64,000 bases of DNA from an uncultured Jannaschia sp. (lineage in GTDB: Bacteria > Pseudomonadota > Alphaproteobacteria > Rhodobacterales > Rhodobacteraceae), in contig NZ_CANLTQ010000002.1 of assembly GCF_947494025.1 (NCBI RefSeq), forward strand, positions 62,001 to 126,000, written 5' to 3'. The translations under genes were made by a program, and so were the position numbers. Positions 56,899 through 64,000 of this stretch are shown piece by piece. Under the pieces are notes generated by a model. That model made no database searches and was not told the origin of the DNA. It saw only the letters and a program-made list of their open reading frames with translations. Numbering within the stretch: position 1 is the first letter of the stretch; every line of letters begins with the position of its first letter.

Positions 56899-57567
56899 AT
56901 GGACGTGACGGCGGGCGGGCTGCGGGCACGGATCGTGCCGGTGGACAGGGCCGGAGCCGGCCTTGCGCTTCGCGCCCGCCTGTTCCGGAACGGCGCCTGC
57001 GACCGGGACCGGCACGACAGCGACGCTCGGCACCTGCTCGTCGAGGAGGCGGGCACGTTGTGCGGCTACGCCCGGCTCGCCGTGCAGCGGAACGGTGCTG
57101 CCATCGGGGGCTATGCGGGCACCCGCTACGACCTCGGGGCCTTCGCCTGCGCCTTTCCCGTCGCCATCGAGGTCGGCCGGTTCTGCATCGCGCCGGGCCA
57201 CGAGGATCCGCGGATTCCGCGCCTGATGCTCGCGACCATGGCGCGGGCGGTCACGGCCGAGGGGGCCACGGCGCTCCATGGCTGCGCGTCCTTCCCCCTC
57301 CGGGGCAACGGTCCGGTCGCGATCGCCGACCGCGTCGCGCCGGAGGCGTGGCGGTCCCGCCGGCGCGCGGCGGAGACGATGCCGCTCGCCGCGCTCGCCG
57401 GCCCCATGCCGCCGCTCCTGCGGATGTGGCTCGCCCTCGGGGCCTCGATCTCGGACCACGCCGTGATCGACCGAGATCTGGGCACGCTCCACGTTCACGC
57501 CGCGCTCCCGGTCGCAGCGATCCCCCTGAACCGGGCGCGGCGGCTGGCGAAGCTGCTCGCCGCCTGA
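56899..57567 (+). CDS. olsB: OlsB-like N-acyltransferase
   Basis: A 222-residue GNAT-fold acyltransferase resembling L-ornithine N-alpha-acyltransferase. OlsB transfers a 3-hydroxyacyl group from ACP to ornithine in the first step of ornithine-lipid synthesis. Marks are AFPVAIEVGRFCIAPGHED, MLATMARAVTAEGATALHGCASF and the C-terminal MPPLLRMWLALGASISDHAVIDRDLGTLHVHAALPV. The short length and Arg-rich end are normal. No OlsA is seen next to it. Some relatives only share the fold, so the exact substrate is inference. Confidence 0.8.
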   Translation: MDVTAGGLRARIVPVDRAGAGLALRARLFRNGACDRDRHDSDARHLLVEEAGTLCGYARLAVQRNGAAIGGYAGTRYDLGAFACAFPVAIEVGRFCIAPGHEDPRIPRLMLATMARAVTAEGATALHGCASFPLRGNGPVAIADRVAPEAWRSRRRAAETMPLAALAGPMPPLLRMWLALGASISDHAVIDRDLGTLHVHAALPVAAIPLNRARRLAKLLAA

Positions 57568-57603
57568 TTGACGGCACCGGGTCCGGCGGATAGCCCGCGC
57601 GAC

Positions 57604-59418
57604 ATGGCGCGCGCACCCCTTCTCCAGCTTTCCGATATTTCCCTCACCTTCGGCGGCGCCCCCGTCTTCGCCGACCTGTCGCTGGTCGTGCAGCCGGGGG
57701 ACCGGGTGGCGCTGGTGGGCCGGAACGGATCCGGCAAATCGACGCTGATGAAGGTCATGGCCGGGCTGGTCGAGGCGGATCGCGGCCTGCGCACGCTCTC
57801 GCCCGGCACGGCCGTCGGCTACATGGAGCAGGAGCCGAGCCTCGCGGGCTTCGCGACGCTGGGTGAATACGCGGCCTCCGGGCTCGACGCGGCGGAGGCC
57901 TGGCGGGTGGAGGCGGCCGCGGAGGGGCTGAAGCTCCGGCTCGACGCGGCGCCGGAGGCGGCTTCCGGCGGGGAGCGGCGGCGCGCGGCACTGGCCAAGC
58001 TGCTTGCGGAGGCCCCGGAGCTGATGCTGCTCGACGAGCCGACCAACCATCTCGACATCGACGCCATCGCATGGCTGGAGGCGGAGCTGAAGTCGACGCG
58101 CGCGGCCTATGTCCTGATTTCCCATGATCGGGCGTTCCTGCGCGCGCTGACGCGGGCGACGCTCTGGATCGACCGGGGCGCGGTGCGGCGGCAGGAAAAG
58201 GGATTCGACGCCTTCGAGGCCTGGCGCGACAAGGTCTGGGAGGAAGAGGACCAGGCGCGTCACAAGCTCGACCGCAAGATCAAGGCGGAGGCGCGTTGGG
58301 CCGTGGAGGGAATCAGCGCCCGCAGAAAGCGCAACCAGGGCCGCGTCCGCGCGCTGGCCGACTTGCGTGCCGAGCGGGCCGGGCAGGTGCGCCGCGCCGG
58401 CACCGCCGCGCTGGAACTCGACGCGGGGCAGTCGAGCGGCAAGCGGGTGATCGAGGCGACGGGGCTGTCCAAGGATTTCGGCGACCGGGCCATCGTCCGC
58501 GATTTCGACCTGCGGGTGATGCGCGGCGATCGCGTCGCCTTCGTCGGTCCGAACGGGGTGGGCAAGACGACGCTCCTGAAGATGCTGTTGGGCGAAGTCG
58601 AGCCCGATGCCGGAACGGTAAGGCTCGGCACCAATCTCGAGGTCGCGGTGTTCGATCAGGCCCGCGCGAAGCTCGACCCTGAGGCGAGCCTGTGGGATTC
58701 GCTCACGCTCGATCCGCTGCTCGGCGTGTCGGGGGCGTCCGATCAGGTGATGGTGCGCGGCACGCCGCGGCACGTCGCGGGCTATCTCAAGGATTTCCTG
58801 TTCGACGACAAGCAGTTCAAGGCCCCGGTGAAATCGCTCTCGGGCGGCGAGAAGGCGCGGCTGCTGCTCGCGCGGATCATGGCGCTGCCGTCGAATCTGC
58901 TCGTGCTGGACGAGCCGACGAACGACCTCGACGTGGAAACTCTCGATCTTTTGCAAGACGTTATCGGGGAGTACGACGGGACGGTGCTCGTCGTGAGTCA
59001 CGACCGGGACTTCCTGGATCTGGTCGCGACGCAGACGGTGGCGATGGAAGGCGGGGGGCGGGCGCAGGTTTATCCGGGCGGGTGGTCGGATTATGTGGCG
59101 CAACGGCCGGAGCGGGGGGAATCGCTGGCGGGGATTCCGGCGGCGAAATCCGTCGCGAAGCCGAGATCCGAGGCGCCGAAGGCGGAGGGGCTGAGCTATA
59201 CCGAGCGGCACCGGCTGGAGGAGTTGCCGAACAAGATCAGTCGGTTGGAGGCGGAGATCGGGAAGCTGGAAGCGTTGCTCTCCGACCCGGAGCTTTATTC
59301 GCGTGAGCCGGTGAAGTTCCGCAAGGCCACCGACGCCCTGACCGACCGGCAAGGAAAGCTCGCCGCCGCGGAGGAGGAGTGGCTGACGCTGGAGGAGCGG
59401 GCCGAAGCCGCCTCCTGA
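57604..59418 (+). CDS. uup: ABC-F family ATPase, Uup-like
   Basis: A 604-residue cytosolic ABC-F protein. Domain 1: GRNGSGKST Walker A, SGGERRRAALA signature, [12 protein letters not shown]. Domain 2: GPNGVGKTT, LSGGEKARLLLAR, LLVLDEPTNDLD. The linker between them has the Arg/Lys-rich AEARWAVEGISARRKRNQGRVRAL. The C-terminal coiled-coil (ERHRLEELPNKISRLEAEIGKLEALL) is the Uup DNA-binding tail. Uup affects excision of transposons and ribosome function. The tandem 11-bp array starts one base after the stop codon. Confidence 0.92.
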   Translation: MARAPLLQLSDISLTFGGAPVFADLSLVVQPGDRVALVGRNGSGKSTLMKVMAGLVEADRGLRTLSPGTAVGYMEQEPSLAGFATLGEYAASGLDAAEAWRVEAAAEGLKLRLDAAPEAASGGERRRAALAKLLAEAPELMLLDEPTNHLDIDAIAWLEAELKSTRAAYVLISHDRAFLRALTRATLWIDRGAVRRQEKGFDAFEAWRDKVWEEEDQARHKLDRKIKAEARWAVEGISARRKRNQGRVRALADLRAERAGQVRRAGTAALELDAGQSSGKRVIEATGLSKDFGDRAIVRDFDLRVMRGDRVAFVGPNGVGKTTLLKMLLGEVEPDAGTVRLGTNLEVAVFDQARAKLDPEASLWDSLTLDPLLGVSGASDQVMVRGTPRHVAGYLKDFLFDDKQFKAPVKSLSGGEKARLLLARIMALPSNLLVLDEPTNDLDVETLDLLQDVIGEYDGTVLVVSHDRDFLDLVATQTVAMEGGGRAQVYPGGWSDYVAQRPERGESLAGIPAAKSVAKPRSEAPKAEGLSYTERHRLEELPNKISRLEAEIGKLEALLSDPELYSREPVKFRKATDALTDRQGKLAAAEEEWLTLEERAEAAS

Positions 59419-59419
59419 C

Positions 59420-59463
59420 CGTGTTATCGCTGTGTTACGGCTGTGTTACGGCTGTGGCACTAT
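59420..59463 (+). repeat. Tandem array of four 11-bp repeats, copy B
   Basis: The units read CGTGTTATCGC, TGTGTTACGGC, TGTGTTACGGC and a diverged TGTGGCACTAT, with an 11-bp period. It begins one base after the stop of the Uup-like ABC-F gene in the same orientation, and is the same repeat as the array after the other ABC-F gene (23325-23368). It lies between the convergent 3' ends of uup and the lipoprotein gene. Confidence 0.85.
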
Positions 59464-59487
59464 AGGGTCGCAACGCCGCCCTTGCGA

Positions 59488-60150
59488 TCATGCGCAGATA
59501 CCGTCGAGATCCCCGGCCCACGGGACGAGGACGGGCCGCGGAAAGGCACGTGGCGGCGCGACGGGCAGGGCCTCCGACAGGAGCGCGTGGAGGCGTCCGG
59601 TGCGCGCGCCCTGCGGATCGAGCGTGGCGCAGCAGAGATATTCCTCCACGAGGCTCGCCTGTTCCTCGTAGCCGCGGTCGAGGAAGGGCGTCGGCGCCTC
59701 GGTGTCGAACAGGTAGGGATCGTCGATCTCGATCTGCTCGAAGAAGGCGCGGGCGGGATGGTAGCCGGTGCGGTCGCGATGCTGCCACTGCCAGACATGG
59801 GTCATCTCGTGGACGAAGAACATCGCCGTGGCGAGGTCGAGATGGTCGCCCACGGGCGCGGCGTAGTCCGGCAGGCTCCAGCGCGGCGCGGTCCAGAGGC
59901 GTTCGAAGAGGACGATGCCGGCGGTGCTGGCGACGACGCGGCCCTCCACCGGCGGCGCGATCCTCTCGCGGCAGGCGATGCGGGGGCGGGCGTCGTAGGC
60001 GATCGGGAACAGGCCGACGACCGGGCTGCGGGTGATCCGCACGTCCCCGGTTCGCAGATCCGGGAGGAGGGGGGCCACGAGCGCGGTCTCCGCGGGCGTC
60101 ACGCCCCGCGTGCAGGCCGTGAGGGCGAGGAGGAGGAGGAGGGCGCGCAT
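59488..60150 (-). CDS. Lipoprotein with HExxH metalloprotease motif
   Basis: A 220-residue exported protein. The short signal peptide ends in the lipobox LTAC (Cys13). The mature part holds HEMTHVWQWQ (His114-Glu115-His118), a zincin-type zinc site also seen in VgrG-associated and DUF4157-like peptidases. Further conserved text is VASTAGIVLFERLW and YEEQASLVEEYL. A third ligand Glu may lie in EEQASLVEEY. Peptidase activity and substrate are unproven. It is convergent with the Uup-like gene. Confidence 0.78.
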   Translation of the reverse strand: MRALLLLLALTACTRGVTPAETALVAPLLPDLRTGDVRITRSPVVGLFPIAYDARPRIACRERIAPPVEGRVVASTAGIVLFERLWTAPRWSLPDYAAPVGDHLDLATAMFFVHEMTHVWQWQHRDRTGYHPARAFFEQIEIDDPYLFDTEAPTPFLDRGYEEQASLVEEYLCCATLDPQGARTGRLHALLSEALPVAPPRAFPRPVLVPWAGDLDGICA

Positions 60151-60190
60151 GCGGCCGGAGCCTAGCGGGATGGCCGGCGCGCGCCAGAGT

Positions 60191-60940
60191 TCAGTTCCGC
60201 GCCACCTCGCGGGGCGGGGGCGTGCCGGCGATCTCGAGGATGAGCTTGCGCTTCACGGCCTCGGCGAAGGCGGCGCGGGTCTCGGCGGCGACCACGAAGG
60301 CGCCGGGGCCGCCGATGATGATCTCGCCGTAGGTCTGGGCGAGGGTGTCGCCGCCGCCCCGGCCGCGCTCCGAGATGACGGCGAGCGCGTTGATGGTGAC
60401 GCCGGCGGCCAGCACCTCCCGCCGGGCGGCCTCGATCGCGGGGCCGGAGAAGTTGCGCGGGGAATCGCCCGAGAAGTCGATGACCCGGCGCCAGCCGTCG
60501 ATCCGGTTCGTCTCGATCAGGTCGAGGCCCTTGAGCAGCGCCGCGCCGATGGCGTTGCGCCCGACCGCGCGGCGGGGCGGGCCGTCGAGGGCCGCGGCGA
60601 AGCGGGCGGCGTCCTCGGCGGTGGCGATCTCCATCCAGTCCACGACCACGTCCTGCGTCTCGGCCCATTCCACGTAGGTGACGGCGATGGAGCCGTAGGC
60701 GGTGTCGGCGATGGCGGCGAGCACGTCCGCGTCCCGCATGGCCTCGGCGTAGCCCCGCCGCTGGAAGGCGATCTCCGTGGACGAGATCGAGCCCGAGGCG
60801 TCGGCGAGGAGGACGAGTTCGAGATCGGTGTCCTGCGCGGCGGCTGGGGTCGCGAGCGCCAGGAAAACGATCCAGTGGATCGTTTTCAGCGAGTGGATCG
60901 CGGCTCCGGGCGAGCTGTTGGCATTGAGGACACGGCGCAC
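60191..60940 (-). CDS. DUF1194 (VWA-like) exported protein
   Basis: A 249-residue protein of the DUF1194 family with a von Willebrand factor A-like fold. A hydrophobic signal segment (about residues 19-35, WIVFLALATPAAAQ) is preceded by a long N-region, so the GTG start used here is uncertain. The metal-binding DASGSIS motif opens the domain and the conserved VIDFSGDSPRNFSGP and ITINAL-like INALAV follow. Expected location is periplasm, with a metal-ion-dependent adhesion role unknown. It lies 40 bases upstream of the lipoprotein gene on the same strand. Confidence 0.85.
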   Translation of the reverse strand: MRRVLNANSSPGAAIHSLKTIHWIVFLALATPAAAQDTDLELVLLADASGSISSTEIAFQRRGYAEAMRDADVLAAIADTAYGSIAVTYVEWAETQDVVVDWMEIATAEDAARFAAALDGPPRRAVGRNAIGAALLKGLDLIETNRIDGWRRVIDFSGDSPRNFSGPAIEAARREVLAAGVTINALAVISERGRGGGDTLAQTYGEIIIGGPGAFVVAAETRAAFAEAVKRKLILEIAGTPPPREVARN

Positions 60941-61195
60941 TGGGGACCCTTCGGCTGGCGGGGTTCCTCCGACCCTACGTCGCGGGAGCGGGGGGCGTGC
61001 AAGGGCGAGGGGCGCGGGGGCGGGACACGGTGCCGTGATCGGCGCGGGGATCGGCAGGGTGGCGCGGAGAGAGGCAGGTTCGGGTCGGGCGGCTGTCCAC
61101 GATGCGGGGCGGAGCAGTCGCCCGTGATGCGGAGAGGGCAGGCCCCGGCCGCGGGTGGGGGCGGAGCCCCCGCCCATGGGGGGCGGTCGGGGGCT

Positions 61196-61214
61196 GCCCG
61201 GCCTGCGGCCGGGC
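61196..61214. other. Eight-base-pair GC hairpin at the AT-rich island edge
   Basis: GCCCGGCC and GGCCGGGC are perfect arms around a TGC loop. It marks the point where GC-rich sequence gives way to the AT-rich HEPN-like gene. No T tract follows on either strand to make a clear terminator. Confidence 0.55.
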
Positions 61215-61238
61215 GGTTATTCTTTGATCCCACCCGTA

Positions 61239-61982
61239 CTAGTATTTTCCTTTTATAAGATCGAGGAGTTCCGCCTCAGCTTTTCGGGCGGCTATACCTC
61301 GAACATCATTCTGGGCTAATGCGTATCTATGAATAGCATCGTCCGTACTCATATGTAAAAGGCCGGGGCCATACTGAAGATCAGGGGAGTTTCCAAAAGC
61401 AAAGTTGTTGTAGAACAGAGCTTCACTAGTTTTTTCAGTTAGGCGTACTGCGCCAAACGTTGTAACAGGGGCATCACTAACATAAATTTTCCGTCTTTCG
61501 AAAAAGTTAGGATGAGTTTGACTTTGAATCCTGCCCCATTTGATAAGCCAATCAAAGGCTATCAAATCATAGATTGACCACTCATACTTAAATTCGCCAT
61601 AACGCACGCTCGAATGACCATCGAAATTCAATTTCGTAACGATGTCTGCAACAGTGAAGCATTCTGGATCTAAAAATTCAATTGATTCTGAATAATCTAT
61701 TGGCGGGGGTTCCAGAACATCATCGGACGTTAAAAGTAAGTCATACAACTTCTCGATATTATGCGTCTTGCCGGTCGGAATCTTTCGAAATAGCAGAGCT
61801 GCTTTCAAATGCTTCTCAGCAGATTGTAAGGCAGACCAAAGAAAATTCTCTGTTAAACCGTGAAAGAAGAGCACACGAGCAGAAATATAATCTAGATCGC
61901 CCGTATTGAAGAATCGGCGTTCTATTATGCGAGAAAACGCTATTTGGGTGGATGCCTCTAGATTGGGCACCGCCTCACACAT
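61239..61982 (-). CDS. HEPN-like hypothetical protein, AT-rich and probably foreign
   Basis: A 247-residue protein. The N-terminal half has a HEPN-like pattern: YISARVLFFHGLTENFLWSALQSAEKHLKAALLF, then GKTHNIEKLYDLLL, and later VRYGEFKYEW. HEPN domains are all-helical and often act as RNases or in toxin/defence proteins. An R-x4-H pattern (RVLFFH) is present but lies earlier than the usual catalytic position, so RNase activity is unsure. The C-terminal half is not recognised. Codon use is markedly AT-rich, unlike every neighbour. The ATG overlaps the parE stop by 8 bases. No antitoxin partner is adjacent. Confidence 0.65.
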   Translation of the reverse strand: MCEAVPNLEASTQIAFSRIIERRFFNTGDLDYISARVLFFHGLTENFLWSALQSAEKHLKAALLFRKIPTGKTHNIEKLYDLLLTSDDVLEPPPIDYSESIEFLDPECFTVADIVTKLNFDGHSSVRYGEFKYEWSIYDLIAFDWLIKWGRIQSQTHPNFFERRKIYVSDAPVTTFGAVRLTEKTSEALFYNNFAFGNSPDLQYGPGLLHMSTDDAIHRYALAQNDVRGIAARKAEAELLDLIKGKY

Positions 61983-63948
61983 CCAACTCCCCCGCAAACC
62001 TTGCGTTCTCACTAATATACTGAAACCGCATCTCCGGCTTCTTGCCCATCAGGCGTTCCACGAGGTCGCCGGTCTCGCCGGGGAGGTCCTCGTCGATGGA
62101 GACGCGGATGAGCTTGCGGGAGGCGGGGTCCATCGTCGTCTCCTTGAGGTCCTTCGCGTCCATCTCGCCCAGACCCTTGAAGCGGGAGACGTCGATCTTG
62201 CCGCCGTTCTTTCCCTTGCCGCCCAGACCCTTCTTCAGCCAGGCGTCGCGCTCGGCCTCGTCGAGGCAGTAGACGCGGTTCGCCCCCTGCGTCAGCCGGA
62301 ACAGCGGCGGGCAGGCGAGGTAGAGGTGGCCGCTGTCGATCATCGGCCGCATCTGGGTGAAGAAGAACGTCATCAGGAGCGCGGCGATATGCGCCCCGTC
62401 CACGTCGGCGTCGGTCATGATGATGACCTTGTCGTAGCGCAGATCCTCGATGTCGAAGCGCGAGCCCAGCCCGACGCCCAGCGCCTGCGACAGGTCCGAG
62501 ATCTCCGCGTTGGAGCCGAGCTTGGAGGACGCCGCGCCGAGCACGTTCAGGATCTTGCCGCGCAGGGGCAGGAGCGCCTGGGTCTTGCGGTCGCGCGCCA
62601 TCTTGGCGGAGCCGCCGGCCGAGTCGCCCTCCACGATGAAGATCTCGGTGCCGTCGCGCGCGCTCGCCGTGCAATCGACGAGCTTGCCGGGCAGGCGGAG
62701 CTTCTTGGTGGCGGATTTGCGGGCCGTCTCCTTCTCCTGCCGGCGGCGCAGACGCTCCTCCGCGCGCAGCACGAGGAAGTCGAGGATGGCGCCCGCGGCC
62801 TTGGTGTCGGAGGCGAGCCAGGTGTCGAAGCGGTCGCGGATCGCCGTCTCCACCAGCCGCGCGGCCTCCGTGGTGGCGAGCCGGTCCTTGGTCTGGCCGA
62901 CGAATTCGGGCTCCGCGATGAAGCAGGAGACGAGGGCCGCGCCCCCGGTGGTCAGGTCGTCGCGGGTGATCTGCGCGGCCTTGCGGTTGCCCGCGAGTTC
63001 CCCGTAGGCCTTCACGCCCTTCAGGATCGCGGCCCAGAACCCCTGCTCGTGGGTGCCGCCCTCGGGCGTGGGGACGGTGTTGCAGTAGCTTTGCAGGAAG
63101 CCGTCGCGGGAGGGGGTCCAGTTGATCGCCCACTCGACCTTGCCGGGGATGCCGAACCGCTCCCGGAAGTCGACGGTGCCGGCGAAGGGCGCGTCGGCAT
63201 AGGTCGCGGCGTCGCCCAGCGTTTCCGCGAGGTAGTCGGCCAGCCCGCCGGGGAAGTGGAACGTGGCCCTGGTGGGCGTTTCCCCGTCGTCGATCTCCGA
63301 CGACCAGCGGATCTCGACGCCGGAGAACAGGTAGGCCTTGGAGCGGATCGAGCGGAACAGCCGCGCGGGCTTCAGGCGGTGGGTGCCGAAGATCTCCGGG
63401 TCGGCGTGGAAGGTGGTGGTCGTGCCCCGCCGGTTCGGCGCCGCGCCGATCCGGGCCACGGGCCCCTGCGGGACGCCGCGGGAGAAGCGCTGCTCCCAGA
63501 GCTGGCGGTCGCGGGCGACCTGCACTACCATCGAATCGCTGAGCGCGTTGACCACGGAGGCGCCCACGCCGTGCAGGCCGCCCGAGGTCTGGTAGGCCTT
63601 GCCGGAGAACTTGCCGCCGGCGTGGAGCGTGCAGAGGATCACCTCCAGCGCGGACTTGCCGGGGAACTTCGGGTGGGGATCGACGGGGATGCCGCGGCCG
63701 TTGTCGCGGATCGTGCAGGAGCCGTCGGCGAGAAGCTCCACCTCGATCCGGTTGGCGTGGCCGGCCACCGCCTCGTCCATCGAGTTGTCGAGCACCTCGG
63801 CCACCATGTGGTGGAGCGCCCGCTCGTCGGTGCCGCCGATATACATCCCCGGGCGCTTGCGGACGGGCTCCAGCCCCTCCAGCACCTCGATGGAGGAGGC
63901 GTCGTAGCTATGGTCCGGCTGGGCGCCGTCGAGGAGATCGTCGGGCAT
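61975..63948 (-). CDS. parE: DNA topoisomerase IV subunit B
   Basis: A 657-residue ATPase subunit of topoisomerase IV, which decatenates sister chromosomes. The GHKL ATP site shows in DNSMDEAVAGHANRI and DNGRGIPV. SGGLHGVGASVVNALS and KAYQTSGG are ParE-type rather than GyrB-type. TOPRIM motifs are EGDSAGGSA (Glu440 onward) and DADVDGAH (near 513-520). The length fits ParE. The last 17 or so codons (QYISENARFAGELDV and just before) use rare AT-rich codons unlike the rest of the gene, the same bias as the adjoining HEPN-like gene. Confidence 0.93.
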   Translation of the reverse strand: MPDDLLDGAQPDHSYDASSIEVLEGLEPVRKRPGMYIGGTDERALHHMVAEVLDNSMDEAVAGHANRIEVELLADGSCTIRDNGRGIPVDPHPKFPGKSALEVILCTLHAGGKFSGKAYQTSGGLHGVGASVVNALSDSMVVQVARDRQLWEQRFSRGVPQGPVARIGAAPNRRGTTTTFHADPEIFGTHRLKPARLFRSIRSKAYLFSGVEIRWSSEIDDGETPTRATFHFPGGLADYLAETLGDAATYADAPFAGTVDFRERFGIPGKVEWAINWTPSRDGFLQSYCNTVPTPEGGTHEQGFWAAILKGVKAYGELAGNRKAAQITRDDLTTGGAALVSCFIAEPEFVGQTKDRLATTEAARLVETAIRDRFDTWLASDTKAAGAILDFLVLRAEERLRRRQEKETARKSATKKLRLPGKLVDCTASARDGTEIFIVEGDSAGGSAKMARDRKTQALLPLRGKILNVLGAASSKLGSNAEISDLSQALGVGLGSRFDIEDLRYDKVIIMTDADVDGAHIAALLMTFFFTQMRPMIDSGHLYLACPPLFRLTQGANRVYCLDEAERDAWLKKGLGGKGKNGGKIDVSRFKGLGEMDAKDLKETTMDPASRKLIRVSIDEDLPGETGDLVERLMGKKPEMRFQYISENARFAGELDV

Positions 63949-64000
63949 TCTGCTGCTCTATCTTGTGGTGTTCGTGCCTGACTAGGCGAAATGCGGCCCT

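Noticed and set aside
61975-63948. Naming the gene gyrB
   Set aside because: The length of 657 residues, the KAYQTSGGLHGVG segment and the N-terminal SSIEVLEGLEPVRKRPGMYIGGTDERALHH pattern fit ParE better than GyrB, which is longer in this group.

Overview
The window looks like chromosomal backbone of a high-GC alphaproteobacterium, most likely Rhodobacteraceae. The reasons are the strong G/C third-position bias, the gene blocks lptF-lptG-lptD-surA-pdxA-rsmA, prfA-prmC-DUF4167, erpA/dgt-argS-SPOR-nagZ-scpA-scpB and yceD-rpmF-plsX-fabH-ihfA-merR-tRNA-Pro, and a VPLPA-CTERM-type sorting tail. There is no rRNA, CRISPR array, intact insertion sequence or prophage. One tRNA gene is present.

Layout. 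1-1459: two permeases of a polyamine-type ABC importer (minus). 1726-2286: a CTERM-sorted secreted protein with a strong terminator, then about 1.3 kb with no recognisable gene. 3628-9425: mgtE, guanine deaminase, a BLUF photoreceptor, purB and two small genes. 9502-12317: prfA-prmC-DUF4167. 12322-19798 (minus): one tightly overlapping operon, lptF-lptG-lptD-surA-pdxA-(33-codon ORF)-rsmA, for LPS export, outer-membrane protein folding, vitamin B6 synthesis and rRNA methylation. 19982-21932: pepA-holC. 22036-25228 (minus): aspartic protease, MarC and a YheS-like ABC-F ATPase. 25332-27768: ndk, an unknown gene behind a hairpin that covers its Shine-Dalgarno sequence, and a MATE pump. 27752-34790: A-type Fe-S carrier, dgt, argS, SPOR protein, nagZ, scpA, scpB. 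34793-36608: small membrane proteins and DUF2478. 36682-39145: pxpB-pxpC-pxpA (5-oxoproline cleavage). 39182-40512: SseB-like protein and a uracil-DNA glycosylase family protein. 40785-42965: groES-groEL with a CIRCE operator and terminator. 43120-49151: PRC-barrel protein, capsule export kpsT and kpsE, phosphomannomutase, MscS channel with a BON domain. 49294-55388 (minus): dCTP deaminase-like protein, tRNA-Pro, merR, ihfA, fabH, plsX, rpmF, yceD. 55527-60940: bamE, a broken cupin gene, msrB, olsB-like acyltransferase, Uup-like ABC-F ATPase, a HExxH lipoprotein and a VWA-like DUF1194 protein. 61239-61982: an AT-rich foreign-looking HEPN-like gene. It abuts parE (61975-63948), whose last 17 or so codons share the foreign codon usage.

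The most notable unexplained structures are five. (1) Two separate four-unit arrays of the same 11-bp repeat, each directly downstream of, and in the same orientation as, one of the two ABC-F genes. (2) The AT-rich HEPN-like gene joined to the 3' end of parE. (3) A perfect 11-bp inverted repeat that covers a Shine-Dalgarno sequence at 25836-25865. (4) A 33-codon arginine-rich ORF exactly stitched between pdxA and rsmA by stop/start overlaps on both sides. (5) A cupin pseudogene between bamE and msrB. No complete new multi-gene system is evident. The repeat arrays and the HEPN/parE junction are the best leads.
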